64,000 nt of DNA, taken from assembly GCF_003663845.1 (NCBI RefSeq), contig NZ_RCCA01000002.1, forward strand, positions 124,001 through 188,000, read 5' to 3'. The number at the start of each line of letters is the position of its first letter. Position 1 is the first letter of the stretch. This document shows positions 47,832 to 55,427 of the stretch, piece after piece. The stretch is from Chryseobacterium sp. 7 (GTDB lineage Bacteria; Bacteroidota; Bacteroidia; Flavobacteriales; Weeksellaceae). Both the position numbers and the translations under genes were made by a program. Under the pieces are notes generated by a model. The model saw only the letters and a list, made by a program, of their open reading frames with translations. It ran no database searches and was not told the origin of the DNA.

Positions 47832-50087
47832 TTAATTGACTACTCCTATTTTGGCTGTAGCTTTGTCAGATCCGTCTTCATTAGTCATCAGAACAAAATA
47901 AATTCCTGATGCTACTCTTGCCCCTTTCTGATTATTAAGATCCCATTCATAATAACCTCCTCGAGCTACTGCAGAATGCACTACATTTCCTGCAGCATCT
48001 ACAATTCTTATATTGGTTTTTTCTGCAAGGCCTTTAATGGTTACTTTCCCTTTGAAGTTAGAATAAACAACAGGGTTAGGATATACTACAACTTCACCAA
48101 AATTAGACGTTACATCAGCAACATCACCCTGGTAAGTAACAATACCATTATAGGTTACAAAATATACTTTACCTGTTTTTTTGTCAATTTTTATATCTGT
48201 AACACTGTTGGTAGGCAGAGGTGAATTTTCTCTGGTAAAATGCTTTATGGTTTTCTGGCCGTCAGAAGAAAGATAATATACACCACCACCGTCAATAGAT
48301 ACCCATTTATAATCTCCTGCGTCTACAGCAATCTGAAGGATAGCAGATTCTCTGAAGAGTTCTTCGCCCAGTCCATTTTGTTCTATAACTATTGGCTCTA
48401 CTTTAGGATCTGTACTTTTTATTTCTGATGTAGCATTAGGCATTATTCTTAAGCCTCCATCTGTTCCTATCCATGCATCTCCGGATTTATCAAATGCTAC
48501 AGATAAGATTCCTCCCGAACCTGTGAATCCATTAGACGTACCCAGGATATAATCTGAGTCATCGGAAAGGTTGAGTGCGTTTTTATAATCATATACCCAG
48601 AAGTTATTAGATCTTGGCAGCGGAGTCCACAGCATATTTTCGTAGAAAATAGACTTCTGTATACCATCACTGGCAAGAATGAGTTTCTTAATGACAAAAT
48701 CATCAGCAGCTTTATCATAGATGCCTATGGAAGGATTTCCATCATTAAATCCAAAAGATACAAAAATGTTATTTTGAGGATCTGTAGTAAGTCCAACAGG
48801 GCGTCTGTAAAAAGGTTTTGCACCAAGATTATAATATTTTACCAGGTCAAAATCTTTGTTTGCCGCATTATATTTCATTTTGTAAACACCATTTTCAAAC
48901 GTGGTATAATTAGTAAAGAGTACTTCATTACTGCTGTACGGGCTTAAAATAGCATCCAGCACATTAACGTTACTTATTTTCTTGTTAACAAAAAACGATG
49001 GGTATATCCATTCTGTACCATTGAAATAATAAAAACCAGGTTTTTTTGGATTATTAGCTGGGAAATTATAGTTATCTAATCGTGCACCGGTAGACACAAG
49101 CATCTGATTATTATCAAATAGATTAATATTATATGCATAATTGAAATAAGGTCCCGAAGGTTTATAGGTAATATTACCTTCGTCTTTTATTCCTGATAAT
49201 ACAGTTCCTCCCAGAATTTTTCCTCCAGCTGTTAAAGCAGTATTACATTCTTCGCCTAAACTTACTGCATTTTGAGATACTCCATTTGTTCCGTATGTGT
49301 ACACTCTGTTGTCTGTGACAATCACGTTATTCGTTGTAATAACAACATCACGGATGTTTTCAAAAGTGGTTGGTAATTGGATAGGAGCTCCGTTGTTGTA
49401 CACATAGGCAGCGGTAGCAGTTGAAAAGGCTAGCTCAGATTCCGAATCTATATGTTTGAATGCTCCTGGAGCTTCTGTAGTCCATGTAGTGTATACAGGG
49501 AAAGTTGTATTCATCTGATGGCTCTTTAATCCTGTATCTGTAACAGAATATACTTTGTTCCCGAATATCGTGGCTTCATTACTTGCCTGATACACACCAC
49601 CAGTAATGAAAAATGCAGAATCTCCGAATTCTTTATTAGTAAGATTGAATATGGAAAGCCCATAACCAACAGAAATTACTGCCTGATCTCCGGTTATGGA
49701 AATATGGTTGATCTTTTTGTCTCCATTATAGCCGGTAGCAATAGGGATATCAACAATATATTTGATTTCCTTTGGAGTAACAACATCCATAGATCCGTCC
49801 TGATAACCAATAAGCCCGATTTTAGTCTGCGGATTATAATCGAAAGCTGTAATTCCGATATTGTGCAGACCATTGGCCTTGGACAACTTCGTAATTTCTC
49901 CTGTTGCTATTGTATAGTAGAATATTCCGTTTTCTGTGGCTGCAATAATCTTCCCATTATCTTCTTTCATGGCGAAGACATTATTGTAGGAAAACAGATC
50001 TGCCCATTTTTTTGATGAAATGACCTGTGCTTTTGTAAACTGCAGAGATGCTAAAATACCAAGAGAAATTAGAGAGAGTTTTTTCAT
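47832..50087 (-). CDS. porZ: PorZ-like T9SS protein (beta-propellers plus sorting domain)
   Basis: 751 residues. Signal peptide (KKLSLISLGILASLQFTKA|QVISSKKWADLFSYNNVFAM). A series of beta-propeller repeats of the two-component-regulator type follows (NGIFYYTIATGEITKLSKANGL, SGDAWIGTDGGLRIM, DYKWVSIDGGGVYYL). The C-terminal about 85 residues are a type A T9SS sorting domain (VVVYPNPVV...GKVTIKGLAEKTNIRIVDAAGNVVHS...GIYFVLM). PorZ is part of the surface attachment complex that anchors T9SS cargo. The recO neighbour supports the assignment. Confidence 0.85.
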   Translation of the reverse strand: MKKLSLISLGILASLQFTKAQVISSKKWADLFSYNNVFAMKEDNGKIIAATENGIFYYTIATGEITKLSKANGLHNIGITAFDYNPQTKIGLIGYQDGSMDVVTPKEIKYIVDIPIATGYNGDKKINHISITGDQAVISVGYGLSIFNLTNKEFGDSAFFITGGVYQASNEATIFGNKVYSVTDTGLKSHQMNTTFPVYTTWTTEAPGAFKHIDSESELAFSTATAAYVYNNGAPIQLPTTFENIRDVVITTNNVIVTDNRVYTYGTNGVSQNAVSLGEECNTALTAGGKILGGTVLSGIKDEGNITYKPSGPYFNYAYNINLFDNNQMLVSTGARLDNYNFPANNPKKPGFYYFNGTEWIYPSFFVNKKISNVNVLDAILSPYSSNEVLFTNYTTFENGVYKMKYNAANKDFDLVKYYNLGAKPFYRRPVGLTTDPQNNIFVSFGFNDGNPSIGIYDKAADDFVIKKLILASDGIQKSIFYENMLWTPLPRSNNFWVYDYKNALNLSDDSDYILGTSNGFTGSGGILSVAFDKSGDAWIGTDGGLRIMPNATSEIKSTDPKVEPIVIEQNGLGEELFRESAILQIAVDAGDYKWVSIDGGGVYYLSSDGQKTIKHFTRENSPLPTNSVTDIKIDKKTGKVYFVTYNGIVTYQGDVADVTSNFGEVVVYPNPVVYSNFKGKVTIKGLAEKTNIRIVDAAGNVVHSAVARGGYYEWDLNNQKGARVASGIYFVLMTNEDGSDKATAKIGVVN

Positions 50088-50088
50088 A

Positions 50089-51039
50089 TTATGCGGTTAT
50101 GCTGCTGTCTATTGCCTGATTGTTCCAGGAAATATGCTTTACGTTTTTGTTTATATCAAAATAAAAATCTATTCTGCCCAAAAGAAGGCCTGCCCATCCA
50201 ACCTGATTTACAAGTACATTTTTGCCCTGTCTGTTGGTATAAGATTGAGGTTCTGGTAAGAATGTATGAGTATGGCCACCTAAGATAATATCAATATTTT
50301 CTGTATTGGCTGCTAAAATTTTATCACTTATTTTATCCGGTTCGTCTTTATAGTCGTAGCCGATGTGTGAAAGACAAATCACAAGATCACATTTCTGATC
50401 TTTTTTCAGGAAATTTGAATAATGCTGTGCTACGTCAATCGGGTTAGAGTAAACGGTTTCTCCATATTGCTTTTTACCTACAAGACCATCCAGCTGAATT
50501 CCCACTCCGAAAATTCCTACTTTGATTCCATTCTTGTTGAAAATCTGATAGGGTGAAGTTTTCCCGTCAAGAACTGTATTTTTAAAATCATAATTGGAAC
50601 AGATAAAAGGAAATTTTGCATTAGGAAGAACTTTTAAAAATCCGTCCAGCCCATTATCGAAATCATGATTTCCCATGGTAGAGGCATCATATTTCATCAT
50701 GGACATTAATTTGAATTCCAGTTCTCCGCCAAAGAAATTAAAATAAGGGGTTCCCTGGAAAATATCTCCTGAATCAAGAAGCAGTACATTGCTTTCCTGA
50801 TTTCTGATTTGCTGAATTAAGCTGGCTCTTCTTGCAAAACCTCCCTGGTTAGGATTTTTTGTATAGCTCGCATCGAAAGGCTCTATTCTGCTGTGCTGAT
50901 CATTGGTATGAAGAATAGTCAGTTTATTTGCAGATTTTAAGTGGAGAATATTTAATTCTTCCGCCATCATCATATTGGGAGCTAAAGCCATTGCTAAAGA
51001 TCCGCCGCCTATTGCTTTTAAAAAACTTTTTCTATCCAT
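50089..51039 (-). CDS. metallophosphatase, 5'-nucleotidase N-terminal-type
   Basis: 316 residues. An export signal (MDRKSFLKAIGGGSLAMALA) precedes the calcineurin-like phosphoesterase domain: TILHTNDQHSR (D47, H49), LLLDSGDIFQG, MGNHDFD, VICLSHIG and ILGGHTHTF. The C-terminal 5'-nucleotidase domain is absent; it is encoded by the preceding gene, whose stop overlaps this start (TAATG). Together they correspond to a two-piece UshA/5'-nucleotidase acting on periplasmic nucleotides. Confidence 0.9.
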   Translation of the reverse strand: MDRKSFLKAIGGGSLAMALAPNMMMAEELNILHLKSANKLTILHTNDQHSRIEPFDASYTKNPNQGGFARRASLIQQIRNQESNVLLLDSGDIFQGTPYFNFFGGELEFKLMSMMKYDASTMGNHDFDNGLDGFLKVLPNAKFPFICSNYDFKNTVLDGKTSPYQIFNKNGIKVGIFGVGIQLDGLVGKKQYGETVYSNPIDVAQHYSNFLKKDQKCDLVICLSHIGYDYKDEPDKISDKILAANTENIDIILGGHTHTFLPEPQSYTNRQGKNVLVNQVGWAGLLLGRIDFYFDINKNVKHISWNNQAIDSSITA

Positions 51040-51797
51040 TATTTCTTCCCGATAAAATTTAAACGAACATCAGAATTTGGTACTACTTCAGGTGTTTTCT
51101 TAAAATAATCAATAAATAAATCTCTCATTTTAATCCCTGTTGGAATAGATTCTCCTTTTGCAAAGAATTTCATATTGTCTCCGCCCAGTGCAAGATAGTC
51201 TGAGGTGGCAATATAATAGTCTTTGGCCGGATCTACTTCATTCCCGTTGATTAAAGATTTAATGATCTGTCCGTTCTTTGTTTCAATATATAAATGAGAA
51301 GCAGGATTGTTGACCTGCGTTTTTGCATAATACTCAAAAAGCCCCTGTAGATCTGCTCCTTTCATTTTAACAATCACAACTTCATTTTCAAAAGGCATTA
51401 CTTCAAATACATTTTTGAGTAAAATATCTCCTTTTCCTATTGTGGTACGGATTCCTCCGATATTGATCAGTGCAGCATCTACGTTTTGCTTAAGGTGAGT
51501 TTTGATCCATTCATTGCCTCCTTCAAACGTATAGTCGGCTAAAAGATTTCCCAGATTGCTGTTATCGCCCTGCTTCGTAAGATCTACATTGGTATGCGAG
51601 ATCTTCTGGTTCATTTCTTTATCCAGTTTCTGCTTATAAGGCTCAATAAATTTTACAAACTCCTCTTCATTTTTTAGCTCATTATTAATAGAAATATTTT
51701 TCTGAGTCTTTACAGTCATGAGCTGTGGCGCAGAAGCCGTTTTGCATGCTGTAAGGGACGCCAGGGCAATTCCTAGTAACAAGAATTTATTTTTCAT
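51039..51797 (-). CDS. 5'-nucleotidase C-terminal domain lipoprotein
   Basis: 252 residues from ATG 51797 (MKNKFLLLGIALASLTAC, lipobox with lipidated Cys18). The body is the 5'-nucleotidase C-terminal domain: SNLGNLLADYTFEGGNEWIKTHLKQNVDAALINIGGIRTTIGKGDIL, VMPFENEVVIVKMKGADLQGLFEYYA and YYIATSDYLALGGDNMKFF. This domain normally binds the nucleoside and is fused to the metallophosphatase. Here the two are separate, adjacent, overlapping genes. Outer-membrane lipoprotein, periplasmic face. Confidence 0.9.
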   Translation of the reverse strand: MKNKFLLLGIALASLTACKTASAPQLMTVKTQKNISINNELKNEEEFVKFIEPYKQKLDKEMNQKISHTNVDLTKQGDNSNLGNLLADYTFEGGNEWIKTHLKQNVDAALINIGGIRTTIGKGDILLKNVFEVMPFENEVVIVKMKGADLQGLFEYYAKTQVNNPASHLYIETKNGQIIKSLINGNEVDPAKDYYIATSDYLALGGDNMKFFAKGESIPTGIKMRDLFIDYFKKTPEVVPNSDVRLNFIGKK

Positions 51798-51815
51798 AAT
51801 ATCTTTTAGTATATG

Positions 51816-51823
51816 CAAATATA
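51816..51823 (-). promoter_or_regulatory. -7 box of the 5'-nucleotidase operon
   Basis: TATATTTG on the minus strand, an exact TANNTTTG, 18 bases before the lipoprotein start codon. Confidence 0.42.
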
Positions 51824-51877
51824 ACTATATGTATAATAAAACATTATTATTTATTACAAATTCTTGGTGTAAATGAT

Positions 51878-51885
51878 TAAATTTG
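51878..51885 (+). promoter_or_regulatory. -7 box of dapA
   Basis: TAAATTTG, an exact TANNTTTG, 19 bases before the dapA ATG. The divergent 5'-nucleotidase promoter lies 60 bases away. Confidence 0.42.
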
Positions 51886-51904
51886 GCAAAAATAATTCTA
51901 ACAG

Positions 51905-52777
51905 ATGAGCATTTTAAAAGGAGTAGGTGTTGCATTGGTAACACCCTTTAATGAAGATTTATCCGTTGATTTCGACAGTTTAACGAAACTTGTTGAATAC
52001 AATATCGAAAACGGAACCAATTATTTAGTAGTATTGGGAACTACGGCAGAGGCCGCAACGCTTTCTGCAGAGGAGAAGAAACAGGTAATTGAGCATATCA
52101 TTAAGGTGAATAATAAACGTCTTCCTTTAGTATTGGGAATTGGCGGTAACGATACTCTGGACGTCAAGAAGCAAATAGAAGAAGCAGATCTTTCAGCATT
52201 TGAAGCAGTACTTTCAGTATCTCCATATTACAATAAACCGAACCAGGAAGGTCTTTACCAGCATTATAAAGCGTTAGCTTCCACAGGGAAGAATATTATT
52301 ATTTATAATGTGCCTTCAAGAACAGGGCAGAATGTAGAAGCAGATACAACACTTCGTCTTGCAAAGGAATTTCCTAATTTATTCCTGATTAAAGAAGCTT
52401 CACCTAATATTTTACAATATTTTGATATTCTGAGAAAGAAACCTGAAGGCTTTTCATTAGTGTCAGGAGATGATGAGTATACATTACCGGTAACTCTTGC
52501 AGGAGGAGACGGAGTAATTTCCGTAATCGGGCAGGCTTATCCAAAAGAATTCTCTACGATGGTACAGCTGGCTTTTGAAGGGAAAGTAAAAGAAGCTTAT
52601 GAAATCCACAATAAGCTGGTAGATATTACCCGTCTTATTTTTGCTGAAGGAAACCCTTGCGGTATTAAAGTAATCCTAGCTGAAAAAGGAATCATTAAAA
52701 ATTTCCTGAGACTACCTTTAGTGCAAGCTTCGGAAGGGCTTCATGCTAAAATAAAAGCTGAAATGGCTAACATTTAA
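51905..52777 (+). CDS. dapA: 4-hydroxy-tetrahydrodipicolinate synthase
   Basis: 290 residues, the standard length. The motifs are GVGVALVTPFNEDLSVD, LGTTAEAATLSAEEK, VSPYYNKPNQEGLYQHY, IIYNVPSRTGQNV and the Schiff-base lysine K163 in LFLIKEASPN. It condenses pyruvate with aspartate semialdehyde, the first step of the lysine/diaminopimelate branch. Monocistronic with its own promoter box and terminator. Confidence 0.96.
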   Translation: MSILKGVGVALVTPFNEDLSVDFDSLTKLVEYNIENGTNYLVVLGTTAEAATLSAEEKKQVIEHIIKVNNKRLPLVLGIGGNDTLDVKKQIEEADLSAFEAVLSVSPYYNKPNQEGLYQHYKALASTGKNIIIYNVPSRTGQNVEADTTLRLAKEFPNLFLIKEASPNILQYFDILRKKPEGFSLVSGDDEYTLPVTLAGGDGVISVIGQAYPKEFSTMVQLAFEGKVKEAYEIHNKLVDITRLIFAEGNPCGIKVILAEKGIIKNFLRLPLVQASEGLHAKIKAEMANI

Positions 52778-52852
52778 GAATGATTAAATACGTTTCTGAA
52801 AATAAATTCTAAATTTTTCAGTAACATTTTAATCTTATAATAAACTTATTAG

Positions 52853-52882
52853 GGTGAAAAGTTAAAAGCTTTTCACCTTTTT
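52853..52882 (+). terminator. terminator of dapA
   Basis: GGTGAAAAG (52853-52861) / CTTTTCACC (52869-52877), 9 perfect pairs, followed by T5. Confidence 0.88.
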
Positions 52883-52994
52883 ATTTTCCATAATTGTCAA
52901 GTGGAAAAACATCTGCAAGGATAAAAAAATAAAACATTCAGGAAGAATTTTTTGTAAACTTTGCATTTAAAATGAGAATAAAAAAATCAGAATA

Positions 52995-53507
52995 ATGAAA
53001 TTAATAGAAGCGAAAGAAAAGGATATTTCTTTGATCCAGGATTTGGCAAGAAGATCATGGGAGAGTGCGTATGTGGGAATTATTTCCGATGAACAAATCA
53101 ATTATATGCTGGGAGAAATGTATTCTAAAGATGAAATTTCAAAGCATCTGGAGAATCCGAATTATCATTATTATTTAATTTTCGACGACAATAATGATTC
53201 TTTTGAAGGCTTTATCGGCTACGAGCACGGCTACGAAGAAGGAACTACAAAACTGCACAGAATTTATCTTGTTCCGGAAAGTAAAGGAAAAGGCTTCGGA
53301 AAGGGTGCACTTGACTTTCTGAAGGAAAAACTTGCTGAAAGCAATGACAGAAGAATTATTTTAAATGTAAATAAAGAGAATAATGCAAAAAAATTCTATG
53401 AATCTCAGGGTTTCAAAGTATATAATGAACTGGTTTTAGATATTGGAGATGGTTTCGTAATGGATGATTATCAAATGGAGTATATAATTCACTTTGATTT
53501 GACTTAA
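52995..53507 (+). CDS. GNAT-family N-acetyltransferase
   Basis: 170 residues. The acetyl-CoA motif is LHRIYLVPESKGKGFGKGALDFL, followed by ILNVNKENNAKKFYESQGFKVYNELVLDIGDGFVMDDYQMEYII, typical of the spermidine/polyamine-type and RimI-like group in flavobacteria. Exact acceptor unknown. Monocistronic. Confidence 0.9.
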   Translation: MKLIEAKEKDISLIQDLARRSWESAYVGIISDEQINYMLGEMYSKDEISKHLENPNYHYYLIFDDNNDSFEGFIGYEHGYEEGTTKLHRIYLVPESKGKGFGKGALDFLKEKLAESNDRRIILNVNKENNAKKFYESQGFKVYNELVLDIGDGFVMDDYQMEYIIHFDLT

Positions 53508-53791
53508 AATTCTGTAACATTTAATTATAATTCTATAACAAGTGATGTGTTTTTTTGATTCATCTTTGCTTCAGAACCAAATCACTTATAACAATACATT
53601 CATATGCTTGGTTTTGAGCTGAACAGCTTTTTATCAGTATATTTTTTTCATCCTTAGTGTTTAAATTCCTGTATTCAATGATACAGGAGTTTTTGCGTAT
53701 ATATGGTAAAAATAAAAAAAGTACAGCTATTTCACTTTTAAATGAAATAAATTATTATATTTACTAAATAATTAGCTTATATAATACTAGG

Positions 53792-54373
53792 ATGAAAATG
53801 TATGTTAAATTTGATTTCAATGCCCTTTGCAAAAAGGTATTGGACGAAAAGCTTAAAGAGCACGGACTGAAGTACAGGCTGCTGAACTTTGGTGAAGTGG
53901 AGTTCTATGAGCCCCTCACTCAGGAACAGCACAATCTTTTTAAGAAGAATCTGGAAGATTATGGTATCGAAATCATAGAAAGCCAGAAAACGGCATTGGT
54001 ACAGAAAATAAAAGATGCTATTGTAGAACTGGTCTTTTCTGATGAGATTATTCCGGTAAAAGCATCTATTTACATTTCTGAAAAACTGAATCACAGCTAC
54101 GGATACCTTTCTAATTTATTTTCGGAAGTTGCTTATACCTCTATTGAGAATTTTATTATTCTGCAAAAAATAGAGCATGCAAAAGCTTTGATCATAAGAA
54201 ATAAGCAAAGTCTTACGGAGATTGCCCATAAGCTGAACTATTCCAGTGTGGCACATTTAAGTACCCAGTTTAAAAATACAACAGGAATCACTCCATCCAT
54301 GTTTCAAAAAATTATCGGCAAACGAAGAAGAGCCCAAAGCACGGCCGTAAACCCTAAAATGCAGTATGAATAA
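53792..54373 (+). CDS. AraC-family transcriptional regulator
   Basis: 193 residues. The C-terminal about 100 residues are an AraC DNA-binding domain with two HTH units (SIYISEKLNHSYGYLSNLFSEVAYTSIENFIILQKIEHAKALI and SLTEIAHKLNYSSVAHLSTQFKNTTGITPSMFQK). The N-terminal part (KFDFNALCKKVLDEKLKEHGLKYRLLNFGEVEF) is unlike cupin ligand domains and may be a small ferredoxin-fold sensor. It overlaps the next gene, a receiver-like protein, by 8 bases, so they are probably coupled in function. Confidence 0.87.
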   Translation: MKMYVKFDFNALCKKVLDEKLKEHGLKYRLLNFGEVEFYEPLTQEQHNLFKKNLEDYGIEIIESQKTALVQKIKDAIVELVFSDEIIPVKASIYISEKLNHSYGYLSNLFSEVAYTSIENFIILQKIEHAKALIIRNKQSLTEIAHKLNYSSVAHLSTQFKNTTGITPSMFQKIIGKRRRAQSTAVNPKMQYE

Positions 54374-54812
54374 AGAATTTCTGAACGTAATAGTAGCAGA
54401 TCAAGATGAAAACACTTTAATTTTTTTTAAAAATATTCTCAAAGAGCTTAAAATCTCTATAAAAGTTCAATGCTTCAGCAACGGGAAAGATTTGATGGAA
54501 TATCTTAATAATGAAGATGCAGTAGTTCCGGAAATTGTTTTCATCAATTATATGATTCCCGGGAAAGAAAGCATGAAATGCCTGGAAGAGATTGAATCCA
54601 ATTCAAAATTCAATAATATGGTATCCGCCATTTTTTCTGAACCAATCCCAGAAAATGAAATAGAAGATATTTTTGTAAAAGGCGCTAATATTTTCATGAA
54701 AAAACCGGAGTGTTTTGAGAAGCTTAAAAAGGTGCTCTCGGAAGTTATTACCATCAATTGGCAGTATCATACATCAGGATTAAACAAAGATCATTTCATT
54801 CTTAAAGTTTGA
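54366..54812 (+). CDS. receiver-domain protein lacking the phospho-Asp (pseudo-receiver)
   Basis: 148 residues with a response-regulator receiver fold: VIVADQDENTLIFFKNIL (acidic pocket D12, D14), PEIVFINYMIPGKESM where the phosphorylated Asp is replaced by Asn (N61), AIFSEP (Ser91) and MKKPE (conserved Lys). There is no output domain. The missing Asp implies no ordinary phosphotransfer; it may act by protein contact. It overlaps the AraC gene by 8 bases, so a stand-alone partner of that regulator is likely. Confidence 0.82.
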   Translation: MNKEFLNVIVADQDENTLIFFKNILKELKISIKVQCFSNGKDLMEYLNNEDAVVPEIVFINYMIPGKESMKCLEEIESNSKFNNMVSAIFSEPIPENEIEDIFVKGANIFMKKPECFEKLKKVLSEVITINWQYHTSGLNKDHFILKV

Positions 54813-55396
54813 TTAATAAAGGATTATTAATTTAATATTAATAAATCATAAATCGTATTTGTTGCATACTATTCACAAATAAGTGAAAATTTTATAACTA
54901 ATAATTAAAATAATATAAAAAGGATCCGGATTAATATACAGACATTTGTAAAAGTAAACTCAGACACAAATTTCATTATATAGTAGAAGATACGGATGAA
55001 TGAAAAGTAATTGTTTCTAAAGAACAAAAAATTATATAAATCACGATGTTAGTTAAACAAAATGGATTATAATAATTTTCCAATTTTAAAGCACAGAAGA
55101 TCTTTAAACAAAACGGTACAATCATGAAAACTCAAAAGTAGTTGGAGATATTTTTATTCGTTTCATTCCCTCATCTCCACCGAAACACAGTTAGTTTTTA
55201 TAATAAGCAAGTTGGAAAAAATAATTCATTTTGTTTTTTTATAATTTATTTTAATAGTTGTGGTTTCAACTAAATTATATATTGTATATAAATATTTTTC
55301 ACACCACATCACAAAATATTAAGCCACAGCTATTAAAATAAATTTTTTTGGACAGACCAAAAGTAATTTCTTCTAAATAACAGTTTTATAAGGGGG
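54813..55396. other. long AT-rich intergenic region, possible RNA
   Basis: About 580 bases with no convincing ORF. It contains a 21-base inverted repeat (55243-55344) and ends at a plus-strand terminator (55397-55427), which suggests a transcript on the plus strand that may be an untranslated RNA or the tail of the AraC operon. Confidence 0.4.
55243..55344. repeat. 21-bp inverted repeat with 60-base loop
   Basis: Left arm 55243-55263 (ends TTTTAATAGTTGTGG) and right arm 55324-55344 (begins CCACAGCTATTAAAA) are reverse complements at 20 of 21 bases. The loop is non-coding. It may be a small mobile repeat or an RNA hairpin. Confidence 0.7.
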
Positions 55397-55427
55397 CCGC
55401 AGGAAATCTTTTTCTGCGGTTTTTTTA
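55397..55427 (+). terminator. plus-strand terminator before recG
   Basis: CCGCAG (55397-55402) / CTGCGG (55414-55419) with an 11-base loop, then seven T. It points in the plus direction although the nearest plus-strand gene ends 585 bases earlier. Confidence 0.75.

Noticed and set aside
55061..55126. 21-codon ORF (MDYNNFPILK...) in the recG upstream gap
   Set aside because: Short, no promoter box or conservation evidence; likely chance in AT-rich DNA.
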